From: Atherix ibis
Lineage: Eukaryota > Arthropoda > Insecta > Diptera > Athericidae
DNA: 64,000 nt
Direction: 5' to 3'
NCBI GenBank assembly: GCA_958298945.1
Contig: CATQJD010000001.1
Span: 2,683,142-2,747,141, forward strand
The position numbers and the translations under genes were made by a program. Shown here in pieces: positions 1-12,152 of this stretch (within the stretch, counting starts at the first letter, position 1; every line of letters starts with the position of its first letter). The notes under the pieces were generated by a model, which saw only the letters and a list, made by a program, of their open reading frames with translations, was not told the DNA's origin and did not search any database.

Positions 1-346
1 TGGTGTTTGCGAGAGAGGATCTGCTGAAAATATACTCTTATAATCAGACGAAATTCACTATCGCTTTCAAACCATGTACTTCTACTCGCTTATTAGACGC
101 CTGTCGACCGCAAACATTCGTTCTTGCGGGTTATTACTACATATACATAATAGCAAGCTTATTATTTAATCACGTAGCCACACTAATAAAATATAATAAT
201 GAATATTTTCCAAAAGAATAAAAAAAAAATCAAGAAGAATACGTTAATCTTTAAGCGAGAAAACCTAAAAATCCGTCACGCGAGCCGATATTTAGTGTGA
301 CCGATTACGCAGAACGAAATTCACAGAAGTCGTCGGTGGCAAAAAA

Positions 347-1208
347 GTATTGTTAGCAGCTGAAAAAAGTTGCCGAGCGATTTTTCGTCCACGGAACACA
401 CTTTTTACTCTAGGACCGTCATTCTTGAACCGATCGAAATAATTTAAGTTCCAAATCTACCACAGATAGTGTGGCAATGTAATAACATAATAAGCTTATT
501 GTTATGTATATGTAGTGGTGAGATAACTTAAAAATCCTCTCGGAAAATCTGAATATTGTAAAATTTTTATTCCGTTTTGTGCTCGTAAGTCCAAATTTTC
601 ACATCAATCTTAACAAATTATACATCAAATGAAAGGTCATAGCGAGATCTAGCTGTCTAAGTTATGTAGTTTTAAATAAATATTTTCATTGAGAAAATAT
701 ACTAATAAATATAAAATTTCCGAAATAATTCAAATTTTTCTATTAGATCCGGTGTACTTTCTCACCTACAGGTCTACAAGTATTGTTAGCAGCTGAAAAA
801 AGTTGCCGAGCGATTTTTCGTCCACGGAACACACTTTTTACTCTAAGACCGTCATTCTTGAACCGATCGAAATAATTAAAGTGCCAAATCTACCACAGAT
901 AGTGTGGCTATGTAATAACATAATAAGCTTATTGTTATGTATATGTAGTGGTGAGATAACTTAAAAATCCTCTCGGAAAATCTGAATATTGTAAAATTTT
1001 TATTCCGTTTTGTGCTCGTAAGTCCAAATTTTCACATCAATCTTAACAAATTATACAGCAAATGAAAGGTCATAGCGAGATCTAGCTGTCTAAGTTATGT
1101 AATTTTAAATAAATATTTTCATTGAGAAAATATACTAAAAAATATAAAATTTCCGAAATAATTCAAATTTTTCTATTAGATCCGGTATACTTTCTCACCT
1201 ATAGGTCG
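347..1208. repeat. Pair of ~433-bp subrepeats inside the 3.37-kb unit
   Basis: The block beginning GTATTGTTAGCAGCTG at 347 recurs at 780 and runs to the TTTCTCACCTA(C/T)AGGTC string near 770 and 1205. The same pair is present in the next unit (about 3718-4580). The subrepeats belong to the left inverted arm; the right arm carries only one equivalent, so the internal duplication arose on one side before the 3.37-kb unit was amplified. Confidence 0.85.
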
Positions 1209-2488
1209 TATTAAGCCATCATTTTTCACATTTTATATATCAAATTAAAGGCCTAGAAATTATCTTGGATTTGGCTGAAAAATATTTTTGATCACATTAC
1301 ACATTACATAAGAAAAAGTAATAATACTATAAGTGAAAGAAATTTATATAAGTATTTTCAGCAATTATCCTTTTTGGACAAATTTTATCTTAAATCATAG
1401 AGTGAAGATTTGTCTTTGCGTATATGTAGTAATATGTTAAATATGTGTGGGCATCATGTAAATATTCAATTTTTTCAGATTCCTTTGTGAAAATTTCCTC
1501 TTCAAATAAGCTGAAGGTGAGGTGTTCGGACTCAATATCCTTAAGGACTATCAAAATTTTTTTGATAGCATTTTATAGATAAAAGTATATGCTAGGTGTC
1601 CTTTGAACAAAGTTTCTGAGTATCTTTACAAATGAAGGAAATATTCAAAAAAGTTCAATGCCCTGTTTTGCTGCTGTTTGCTCAACGTAATACGCGTACA
1701 ATACGTACTCTTCTACAAGTAATTGGGAGTTACTTCGTCAATGTACAATTATGTTAGGTATTCAAAGTAATCCAATAATTAGCATTTCTATTCTAAAATA
1801 AATCATTCTATTTAATATATTAATTCATTTGATTTTATTTTCTGATTAACTTTTTTTGCACAAGAAGACTTCGAATTTTTATTGTATTGTATGTTGGAAT
1901 GTAATATCTTTGAGTGTCGACTTTATTTTTTTAAAACTATTTCATTATTTTTATATTATTTTACTAATTATGCCAATAATCCTGCAGGGGTGATTTTGGT
2001 CTCTTTGTCAATCGAATAATAACCAATCGAAATTTTCTGTGTGTGCCTGTTAATTTAGTCATTTTTATTGAATTGCCTTTTTTATTCCTACAATTGGAAA
2101 ATCATACATGAAATGAAAATTTGTTTTTGTTTATAATCGTTCAGTAATTTTTGAGTATAGAAAAATAGGACTTACGCCGAAAGTAGTCGTATTTTTGATT
2201 TCCAAATCTATTTTGCAGTCCAAGCAGATGTAAACATAACCGGGTTCAGTATAGCAGTTTTCCGATTTAGTCTTAAGTAATTTTTACAACATTCCTATTT
2301 TGATTTCTACAATTGGAAGATCATTTATATTGGACTAATCCAAAAAGTGATAAACGTGTTTTATTTACACAATTATTCTCCTATAGTAACGAATATAAAC
2401 AAATTCGGCGGTAGGTGAAATTATTTTCTTATTTCAAAAATAGACTTTTTCTCAAATATAAACTGTTGTTGGACTTTTATTAAATTCC

Positions 2489-2612
2489 AAGAATATTTTC
2501 AGATAATTCGAGTAGATACACATTAATCAACTGTTTACTCGAATTATCTGAAAATATTCTTAATTCCAAGAATATTTTCAGATAATTCGAGTAGATACAC
2601 ATTAATCAACTG
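2489..2612. repeat. 26-bp perfect hairpin plus 79-bp-spaced direct repeat
   Basis: The 26-bp string at 2489-2514 is followed by its exact reverse complement at 2536-2561 (21-nt loop), and then the original orientation returns at 2568-2593. The 19 bp after each forward copy (GATACACATTAATCAACTG) also repeat. The result is a forward-inverse-forward arrangement that can pair in two ways. The same structure occurs in the second unit at about 5860-5983. No function is known to me. Confidence 0.85.
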
Positions 2613-2886
2613 AATCGACTGAGAGACGCTTAAAAGCTGTCATTTCAAAATTACTCGACGGTTGGTGTTTGCGAGAGAGGATCTGCTGAAAATATACTCT
2701 CATAATCAGACGAAATTCACTATCGCTTCCAAACCATGTAGGTCTACTCGTTTATTAGACGCCTGTCGACCGCAAACATTCGTTCTTGCGGGTTCTCTTA
2801 TAGTTGATTTACGAGTGAGACAGGCTCGTTCTCTCAATCACGCTCTAACGCTCTAAATATTGAGTGCAAAGACAAAAAGATACCAG

Positions 2887-3051
2887 ATGTCAACAATTGA
2901 AAAATCGCAGGAATCGTATGCCCAACTTTTCCGGGATCAAAGAAAAGCTTCGGCTTATTTGAAGGAGAAATTTTCACAAAGGAATCTGAAAAAATTTAAT
3001 ATTTACATGATGTCCCTACATATTTTATATATTATTGTAAATGCCCAATGA
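2887..3051 (+). other. Small exon-like ORF in the 3.37-kb unit (54 codons)
   Basis: The frame begins MSTIEKSQESYAQLF and is rich in Lys, Gln and Glu before it turns into AT-rich low-quality sequence. It follows the GC-richer patch at 2660-2860, which could be an old 5' region. The second unit at 6258-6422 has the same frame with Thr3 changed to Ser. Its second half lies in the right inverted arm, so part of it is repeated antisense near 1490-1530. I do not recognise a family. It may be a remnant of the element's own gene or chance; both copies stay open, but they are too similar to each other for that to be evidence of selection. Confidence 0.25.
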
Positions 3052-6000
3052 CAAATCTTCACTCTATGATTTAAGATCAAATTTGTCCAAAAAGGAAAAT
3101 TGCTAAAAATACTTATATAATTTTCCTTTACTTATAGTATTATTAATTTTTCTTATGTAATGTATAACCGGATCAAAAATATTTTCCAACTAAATTTTAG
3201 GCCTTTAATCTGACATATAAAATGTTAAAAATGATGACTGCATACGACCTGTAGGTGAGAAAGTACACCGGATCTAATAGAAAAATTTGGATTATTTCGG
3301 ATATTTTATATTATTTAGTATATATTTTTTTTCAATGAAGATATTTATCGAAAATTGTATAATCTAGAAGCCAGAGCTCATTATGACCTTTCATTTGATG
3401 TATAATTTGTTAAGATTGATGTGAAAATTTGGACTTACGAGCACAAAACGGAATAACAATTCCACAATATTCCGATTTTCCGAGAGGTTTTTTAAATTAG
3501 CTCACCACTACATATACATAATAGCAAGCTTATTATTTAATCACGTAGCCACACTAATAAAATATAATAATGAATATTTTCCAAAAGAATAAAAAAAAAA
3601 TCAAGAAGAATACGTTAATCTTTAAGCGAGAAAACCTAAAAATCCGTCACGCGAGCCGATATTTAGTGTGACCGATTACGCAGAACGAAATTCACAGAAG
3701 TCGTCGGTGGCAAAAAAGTATTGTTAGCAGCTGAAAAAAGTTGCCGAGCGATTTTTCGTCCACGGAACACACTTTTTACTCTAGGACCGTCATTCTTGAA
3801 CCGATCGAAATAATTTAAGTTCCAAATCTACCACAGATAGTGTGGCAATGTAATAACATAATAAGCTTATTGTTATGTATATGTAGTGGTGAGATAACTT
3901 AAAAATCCTCTCGGAAAATCTGAATATTGTAAAATTTTTATTCCGTTTTGTGCTCGTAAGTCCAAATTTTCACATCAATCTTAACAAATTATACATCAAA
4001 TGAAAGGTCATAGCGAGATCTAGCTGTCCAAGTTATGTAGTTTTAAATAAATATTTTCATTGAGAAAATATACTAATAAATATAAAATTTCCGAAATAAT
4101 TCGAATTTTTCTATTAGATCCGGTGTACTTTCTCACCTACAGGTCTACAAGTATTGTTAGCAGCTGAAAAAAGTTGCCGAGCGATTTTTCGTCCACGGAA
4201 CACACTTTTTACTCTAAGACCGTCATTCTTGAACCGATCGAAATAATTAAAGTGCCAAATCTACCACAGATAGTGTGGCTATGTAATAACATAATAAGCT
4301 TATTGTTATGTATATGTAGTGGTGAGATAACTTAAAAATCCTCTCGGAAAATCTGAATATTGTAAAATTTTTATTCCGTTTTGTGCTCGTAAGTCCAAAT
4401 TTTCACATCAATCTTAACAAATTATACAGAAAATGAAAGGTCATAGCGAGATCTAGCTGTCTAAGTTATGTAATTTTAAATAAATATTTTCATTGAGAAA
4501 ATATACTAAAAAATATAAAATTTCCGAAATAATTCAAATTTTTCTATTAGATCCGGTGTACTTTCTCACCTATAGGTCGTATTAAGGCATCATTTTTCAT
4601 ATTTTATATATCAAATTAAAGGCCTAGAAATTATCTTGGATTTGGCTGAAAAATATTTTTGATCACATTACACATTACATAAGAAAAAGTAATAATACTA
4701 TAAGTGAAAGAAATTTATATAAGTATTTTCAGCAATTATCCTTTTTGGACAAATTTTATCTTAAATCATAGAGTGAAGATTTGTCTTTGCGTATATGTAG
4801 TAATATGTTAAATATGTGTGGGCATCATGTAAATATTCAATTTTTTCAGATTCCTTTGTGAAAATTTCCTCTTCAAATAAGCTGAAGGTGAGGTGTTCGG
4901 ACTCAATATCCTTAAGGACTATCAAAATTTTTTTGATAGCATTTTATAGATAAAAGTATATGCTAGGTGTCCTTTGAACAAAGTTTCTGAGTATCTTTAC
5001 AAATGAAGGAAATATTCAAAAAAGTTCAATGCCCTGTTTTGCTGCTGTTTGCTCAACGTAATACGCGTACAATACGTACTCTTCTACAAGTAATTGGGAG
5101 TTACTTCGTCAATGTACAATTATGTTAGGTATTCAAAGTAATCCAATAATTAGCATTTCTATTCTAAAATAAATCATTCTATTTAATATATTAATTCATT
5201 TGATTTTATTTTCTGATTAACTTTTTTTGCACAAGAAGACTTCGAATTTTTATTGTATTGTATGTTGGAATGTAATATCTTTGAGTGTCGACTTTATTTT
5301 TTTAAAACTATTTCATTATTTTTATATTATTTTACTAATTATGCCAATAATCCTGCAGGGGTGATTTTGGTCTCTTTGTCAATCGAATAATAACCAATCG
5401 AAATTTTCTGTGTGTGCCTGTTAATTTAGTCATTTTTATTGAATTGCCTTTTTTATTCCTACAATTGGAAAATCATACATGAAATGAAAATTTGTTTTTG
5501 TTTATAATCGTTCAGTAATTTTTGAGTATAGAAAAATAGGACTTACGCCGAAAGTAGTCGTATTTTTGATTTCCAAATCTATTTTGCAGTCCAAGCAGAT
5601 GTAAACATAACCGGGTTCAGTATAGCAGTTTTCCGATTTAGTCTTAAGTAATTTTTACAACATTCCTATTTTGATTTCTACAATTGGAAGATCATTTATA
5701 TTGGACTAATCCAAAAAGTGATAAACGTGTTTTATTTACACAATTATTCTCCTATAGTAACGAATATAAACAAATTCGGCGGTAGGTGAAATTATTTTCT
5801 TATTTCAAAAATAGACTTTTTCTCAAATATAAACTGTTGTTGGACTTTTATTAAATTCCAAGAATATTTTCAGATAATTCGAGTAGATACACATTAATCA
5901 ACTGTTTACTCGAATTATCTGAAAATATTCTTAATTCCAAGAATATTTTCAGATAATTCGAGTAGATACACATTAATCAACTGAATCGACTGAGAGACGC

Positions 6001-6429
6001 TTAAAAGCTGTCATTTCAAAATTACTCGACGGTTGGTGTTTGCGAGAGAGGATCTGCTGAAAATATACTCTCATAATCAGACGAAATTCACTATCGCTTC
6101 CAAACCATGTAGGTCTACTCGTTTATTAGACGCCTGTCGACCGCAAACATTCGTTCTTGCGGGTTCTCTTATAGTTGATTTACGAGTGAGACAGGCTCGT
6201 TCTCTCAATCACGCTCTAACGCTCTAAATATTGAGTGCAAAGACAAAAAGATACCAGATGTCATCAATTGAAAAATCGCAGGAATCGTATGCCCAACTTT
6301 TCCGGGATCAAAGAAAAGCTTCGGCTTATTTGAAGGAGAAATTTTCACAAAGGAATCTGAAAAAATTTAATATTTACATGATGTCCCTACATATTTTATA
6401 TATTATTGTAAATGCCCAATGACAAATCT

Positions 6430-8213
6430 TCACTCTATGATTTAAGATCAAATTTGTCCAAAAAGGAAAATTGCTAAAAATACTTATATAATTTTCCTTT
6501 ACTTATAGTATTATTAATTTTTCTTATGTAATGTATAACCGGATCAAAAATATTTTCCAACTAAATTTTAGGCCTTTAATCTGACATATAAAATGTTAAA
6601 AATGATGACTGCATACGACCTGTAAGTGAGAAAGTACACCGGATCTAATAGAAAAATTTGGATTATTTCGGATATTTTATATTATTTAGTATATATTTTT
6701 TTTCAATGAAGATATTTATCTAAAATTGTATAATCTAGATAGCCAGAGCTCATTATGACCTTTCATTTGATGTATAATTTGTTAAGATTGATGTGAAAAT
6801 TTGGACTTACGAGCACAAAACGGAATAACAATTCCACAATATTCCGATTTTCCGAGAGGTTTTTTAAATTAGCTCACCACTACATATACATAATAGCAAG
6901 CTTATTATTTAATCACGTAGCCACACTAATTGCGGTGAATTTGGCACCTAAATTATTTCGATTGGTTTAGGAATGATGATCCTAGAGTAAAAAATGTGTT
7001 CTAAGGTCGAAAAATTGCTCGGCAACATTTATTGTATGCCAACAATACTTTTTGCCAACGACGACTTCTGCAAATTTCGTTCTGCGTAATTGGTCAAACT
7101 GAATTTTAGTTCACGTGACGAATTTTTCGGTTTTCTCGTGAAAGGATTAACGTATCGACTTTAATTTTTTTTTATTCTCTTGGAAAATGTTCATTCTTTA
7201 CCGATAAGGATATTTTTCGTCTTTCGTCCTTACAAGGATATAGTATTTCTGTTAATTAATTTTAATTTTCATTTTAAGAAAAAAAATCCTAAATATATAT
7301 CTAGCTCCTCTGGATCAGTTTTATCCTTATCGTCCATGCAAGGACAAAGAACTTATTTTTTCAAAAAATTCAAAAATCATTAATAGCATAATTATACTGA
7401 AATTTTGTACTGAACATTTTTACTGAAAATTTTTAATTGAACATTTTTACTAAAAATTTTCAATAAAATTAATTAGAAAAGATTTTTTAGTTTTTTTTCC
7501 GAAAAGAAGTTGTTTGTCCTTGCAAGGACGATATAGATAAATTGGTATCCTGTGGAAAGGGAGCCAGATACGTATTCGGACATTATTTTAAAAAAAATAA
7601 AAATTAATATTAATTAGTCAAATTACTATATCCTTGTAAGGACGAAATAAGGAAAATATCCTCATACGTAAAGAATGAATATTTTCCAAAAGAATAAAAA
7701 AAAATCAAGTCGATACGTTAATCTTTAAGCGAGAAAACCTAAAAAAACCTCTCGAAAAATCGGAATATTGTGGAATTGTTATTCCGTTTTGTGCTCGTAA
7801 GTCCAAATTTTCACATCAATCTTAACAAATTATACATTAAATGAAAGGTCATAATGAGATCTAGCTGTCTAAGCTATGTAATTTTAAATAAATATTTTCA
7901 TTGAGAAAATATACTAAAAAATATAAAATTTCCGAAATAATTCAAATTTTTCTATTAGATTTGGTGTATTTTCTCACCTACAGGTCGTATTAAGGCATCA
8001 TTTGTCACATTTTATATATCAAATTAAAGGCCTAGAAATTATCTTGGATTTGGCTGAAAAATATTTTTGATCACATTACAAATTACATAAGAAAAAGTAA
8101 TAATACTATAAGTGAAAGAAATTTATATAAGTATTTTTAGCAATTATCCTTTTTTGACAAATTTTATCCTTAATCATAGAGTGAAGATTTGTCTTTGCGT
8201 ATATGTAATAATA
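6430..8213. repeat. Long imperfect palindrome (foldback-like) at the array edge
   Basis: The right-arm sequence at 6430-7190 is the reverse complement, with moderate divergence, of left-arm sequence, and after a centre at about 7190-7670 the left-arm orientation resumes to 8213. The centre is itself palindromic: motifs of the form TCCTTRCAAGGA occur near 7228, 7336, 7518 and 7632, and blocks around 7190-7240 and 7630-7680 are inverse copies. In the tandem units this centre is missing, and right and left arms join directly near 3560. This copy therefore looks like the fuller form of the element. Long terminal inverted arms with no open frame are typical of foldback elements. Confidence 0.75.
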
Positions 8214-8284
8214 TACGCAAGATAATTTTTTTATACTTATATAACAAATTGATTAATTTCAATTACTTTTTTAATTTTTTTAAT

Positions 8285-9613
8285 GAAACTATACGTAAGA
8301 GGCCGACAATCAGAATAAATGATTTGTTCGAAATAGTTAAAAGATAATTTTATTGAATTTCTTAAAGAAAATCCAATTCTAATAGTTTCTTAGAAATTGT
8401 TTTCATAAATTGAAAAAAATAGTTTTGTCACTAATAAATGGCGCAAATATTTCGCCTTTTTAGTAAATAAAGGTGTTTTCATCTTTGTGTTCTCAACATA
8501 TTTGATATATTATTATACATTAACAAATATGAATCTTAGCTCTATGATTTAAAATATGTCCAAAAATGATAACTGGTAAAAAAACTCTAATTTTCCTTCA
8601 CTTTTATTGATACTGATAACTTTTTAATGGATATTTTCATCTTCATTTCGCCGTTGGCCATTAAAAATAATACCGGTTACCTTAATGAATAATGGTGATT
8701 TCAATGAACACTGGTCACTATGTGGACACAAGTTAATTTTTAATGAATATTGTTGCTCTCGTTGTGTCATTGGTCACTTCCATAGTGGACGTGGTTTGCA
8801 TTTAATGCATCTTGGTCACTTCTATAGTCAACATTAGTATTTAATACCACATTGACTCGACTAAGCTAGTCAACCGTACAATTGTCTAGAAACAAATGTT
8901 CTTTGATATAATATTGACTTGTTTAGGATATCCCATCTACCAATTTTTTTTAGGCATAAAATAATTAAATACGATTCTTGAGTCCTTATACAACCAATTC
9001 CTAACAAATTAGCAGCAGTAACCGCTTTAATTATATCAATTGGAATATTAATAATTTCATCATTTCCATATGTACGTGTATATCCAGAAAACTACGAGTA
9101 TTGGAACGTTGGCTAGCATAGACGTATCAATGTGGGCTATATGGAATATAAATAAGTACAATTACATATGTAGTATTTGAATAATATATAATAAATTACC
9201 TTTCAGAGTTGAAATAAAATTTCTATGATATAAATGCCAAGCATGCCTATTCTTCGAAATTGAATTGTAAACGTTTCTCATAAAAAAATTTCTTTCAGCG
9301 TCTGTTAATTTGAACATTAAACTAATATGAGATAATGCGATTGTTATCTTTGGCGTAACAGCCGACATAATATTAATTGTATTCAGATTAAAATGAATTG
9401 ATTTAGGATAGAAATGAAGTTGATCAATTTTAATACATGTATATATATATCGTCTTAACGTTAATGCTTTCGTGTATTATACGAGTATATTAGAAAATAT
9501 ACCAAAAATGCAGATTTGCTAATCCATGGTTTTTTATTATTATAAATTCATTATATTCTTATCAAAAGCAATTTTACGAATGGATTATACGAGTACTTAT
9601 AAAAGACATGTAC
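8285..9613. repeat. H module (solitary copy)
   Basis: This segment, starting AATGAAACTATACGTAAGAG, matches the H part of each 2.53-kb array unit (for example 40918-42190) and more distantly 27,600-28,340 and 30,880-31,270. It has degenerate GGTCACT-type repeats near 8660-8830. It lacks the ~170-bp insertion found in the array copies, so CCATATGTACGTGTAT at 9065-9080 is an empty site. The short minus-strand frame at 9162-9368 is not convincing as a gene. The last 200 bp (from about 9440) match 31,985-32,130. Confidence 0.8.
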
Positions 9614-11551
9614 ATCGAGATAATCATGTTTGAAAACTAATTTTTTGACCAAGGCGAGACGAGACTATCATACACATATTCGTTTTTATTTATATTATTT
9701 AGCTTCGTATCGAAATCACGGTGTAATTTATTAAAAACTCTGATTTGAACATGTTATTTTCAGAACTGGGCGCTGCGACATATTTTTTAGTTTTTTGTTT
9801 ACGGGTGGACATGTTTCTATCTGCGAAATACCCAAAGAAGTCAATGAAATGCACAATTCTAAAAAAGATTGTGGAGTGGGTTTTCCTTGAATATTTGGTA
9901 TGAGTGTGATTACAAGCTTGAGATCCAATTATAACCAAATTTTGCGTATTTTAAAAAAACTAAATGAAGTTTCTTCTTTTTCAGTGGTAAATTATTGATC
10001 TGTAGAGCGATGTGTTTCAACTTGAGTAGTACTCCTGATGGATGCAGAAGATAAGTTAATTTGTTTATACTAACATAACAAATTGATTAATTTCAGAATT
10101 TTTCGGCTTTTTCATCACAAATTCACACTGCTAGAGACAATCTGGGCAAAAGCTTACATAATGCACTCATCGTAACAATTAACAATTCGCCTGTTTCCGT
10201 AAATATTTTAAAATATTACTCTTTCAAGTATTTAGTCTCAAGAGCAACGACGACTGCGAATTGACGACATAATGTAAGCGATTAATGACATATGCATATG
10301 CTTAAATCTGCATAGTGCATCTCTTAAATTTCTGCCTAAACTCAACGATTTCAGTTGATATCCGTGGATTTTTTAAAAATATTTTTCATTGCAAAATAGT
10401 ACCATAATATCAGCTGGACATCGGCTTTGATGAAAGCAGTATTTTAATAGAGTTGCTATGCAAAATGTGGTTTTGCATTAGCATTAATCGCTTCTGAAAA
10501 TGTTCCATCCAATTACATGTCAATTTGTAGAAAGATCGTTTTGGTTATACACATATTTTTAACTAAAAAGGCTTTTAATCAAGTTGGTGTTGTAGGATAG
10601 AACATTTTCTTGGTTTGGTTAAAAAATGGGTTGGGGGCAAATATCTGCGAAGAGTGATGTTTGTGGATATTTGCGGATGCCTGAAGTGAGCGGGAACGGA
10701 TTTTCCGTGGATTTGAAAAAAAAATTATATTTTTGCTTTGGTAAAATTCCAGTCATTCCTACATAAAAATAAAAAAACAGATTTGATATGGAATCCTTTG
10801 CCACAGGTCACGTATTCGCTGAGCTTCATTTTTCATTATTGGAAATCATCTATTTGTCTTCCCGTAAAATGTTTCCGCCACCAACATAACATTATAGTTA
10901 AATTTGTTTATAAGAAACTTAGATGTTAACACCTGTTCTGCAGTTATTAAATGTACTGTTTGGTATTACTGCCGAGCACTATGTTTATGTTCGACATCAC
11001 TATTCGGGAACACCACCAATTATCAATTGATGATAGATGACCAATTGTCAATTGATGACACTGCTCTTATAGCAAATATGCTAATATATCATCGTTCTAT
11101 TTTATTGTACACATATATACGCATGTATGAACATAAATCGATATACAATAGTAAAACTTAAAATCTGCGTTTAATTGAATATTCTATTTACTTTAGTATT
11201 TAACAAATTAATCTAAAAAGAATTCCTAAAGTTTAAATTAGATAGTAAGTTATGCAGTTATTGAAGAAAAATAATAAAAATATAATTAATATTTTTTTAA
11301 TTATAAACGTATTTGATGTTATTTGTATTGTTTAAAATAAGTAAAATACCGTAGGTATACTAGACGTACATAGAAATTTAAAGAATAAATTCATTTTACG
11401 AAGTGAATTTTCGTATTTAATTTCTAGATGACAATTTATTTAGAACAGAACAAATGTGTATGAATATATTTGAAGAAGAACATTTTCTTCCAGTAAATAG
11501 TTACAATGATAATGCTTCCCTACTATAGAACTCAATAATAAATTTAATAAA
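9614..11551. repeat. A-B-C composite repeat, copy 1 (undisturbed)
   Basis: A (9614-9971) begins CATCGAGATAATCATG; B (9972-10,920) begins TCTTCTTTTTCAGTGG; C (10,920-11,551) runs to the next CATCGAGATAATC. The same order is found at 11,552 onward with mobile-element insertions, and at 18.4 and 26.1 kb. This copy preserves the uninterrupted A/B boundary (9972-9986) where the non-LTR element is inserted elsewhere, and the uninterrupted TA (about 9899-9900) where mariner is inserted elsewhere. Several pyrimidine-rich tracts ending in CAG resemble 3' splice sites, but no protein frame survives between copies. Confidence 0.85.
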
Positions 11552-11925
11552 CATCGAGATAATCATGTTTGAAAACTAATTTTTTGACCAAGCCGAGACG
11601 AGACTATCATACACATATTCGTTTTTATTTACATTATTTAGCTTCGTATCGAAATCACGGTGTAATTTATTAAAAACTCTAATTTGAACATGTTATTTTC
11701 AGAACTGGGCGCTGCGACATATTTTTTAGTTTTTTGTTTACGGGTGGACATGTTTCTATCTGCGAAATACCCAAAGAAGTCAATGAAATGCACAATTCTA
11801 AAAAAGATTGTGGAGTGGGTTTTCCTTGAATATTTGGTATGAGTGTGATTACAAGCTTGAGATCCAATTATAACCAAATTTTGCGTAATTTAAAAAAACT
11901 AAATGAAGTTTCTTCTTTTTCAGTG
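11552..11925. repeat. A module, copy 2, ending in the non-LTR target duplication
   Basis: This is nearly identical to 9614-9986. It is interrupted after TCTTCTTTTTCAGTG at 11,911-11,925, which is the left target-site duplication of the retrotransposon that follows. The B module that should come next resumes at 16,873. Confidence 0.85.
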
Positions 11926-11930
11926 ATCAT

Positions 11931-12089
11931 AACAATATTGAATTTTGCTTATATTACTTGTAGTAAATTTTGTAGACGTTGGCTGTTGCGTTGTGGAAAT
12001 AATAGAACATATAATCTGAGTGTTAAATAATTTTCAATAACAATATTGACTTTTTGCTTAAATTACTTGTAGTTAATTTTGTAGACGTT
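11931..12089 (+). promoter_or_regulatory. Repeated ~50-bp block in the non-LTR 5' UTR
   Basis: AACAATATTG at 11,931 opens a ~50-bp block ending GTAGACGTT (11,931-11,980), which recurs with a few changes at 12,039-12,089, 108 bp downstream. Non-LTR elements carry internal promoters at the very 5' end, and some (mouse L1) stack promoter monomers there. Whether these blocks act as promoters is inference from position. Confidence 0.55.
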
Positions 12090-12152
12090 AAATTAGTGAC
12101 ATACAAAACAAAAAAAAAGTGTGTTAATAAATTGTTTACCATCTATTCGAAG

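Larger units (their letters stand above)
1..6930. repeat. Tandem array of 3,371-bp units (two full copies plus ends)
   Basis: Positions 136-3506 recur at 3507-6878 with very few changes, and a third copy continues to 6930, where it leaves the unit after the string CCACACTAAT. Each unit holds a left arm, two 433-bp subrepeats, an AT-rich centre, a more GC-rich patch near 2660-2860, and a right arm that is the inverse of the left arm. Positions 1-135 match 2662-2796 but then jump to sequence matching 3507, so the leftmost copy has lost about 710 bp. The array probably continues left of the window. No transposase or other recognisable protein is encoded. The inverted arms suggest a foldback-type element amplified as a satellite; that origin is inferred. 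Confidence 0.9.

Noticed and set aside
1..6930. Polinton or helitron as source of the 3.37-kb unit
   Set aside because: No integrase, polymerase or Rep/helicase coding and no typical ends are visible; long inverted arms fit foldback elements better.
9699..9938. 79-codon minus-strand frame in A modules
   Set aside because: It recurs only because the A modules are near-identical; the older A modules at 29.2 and 32.1 kb do not keep it.
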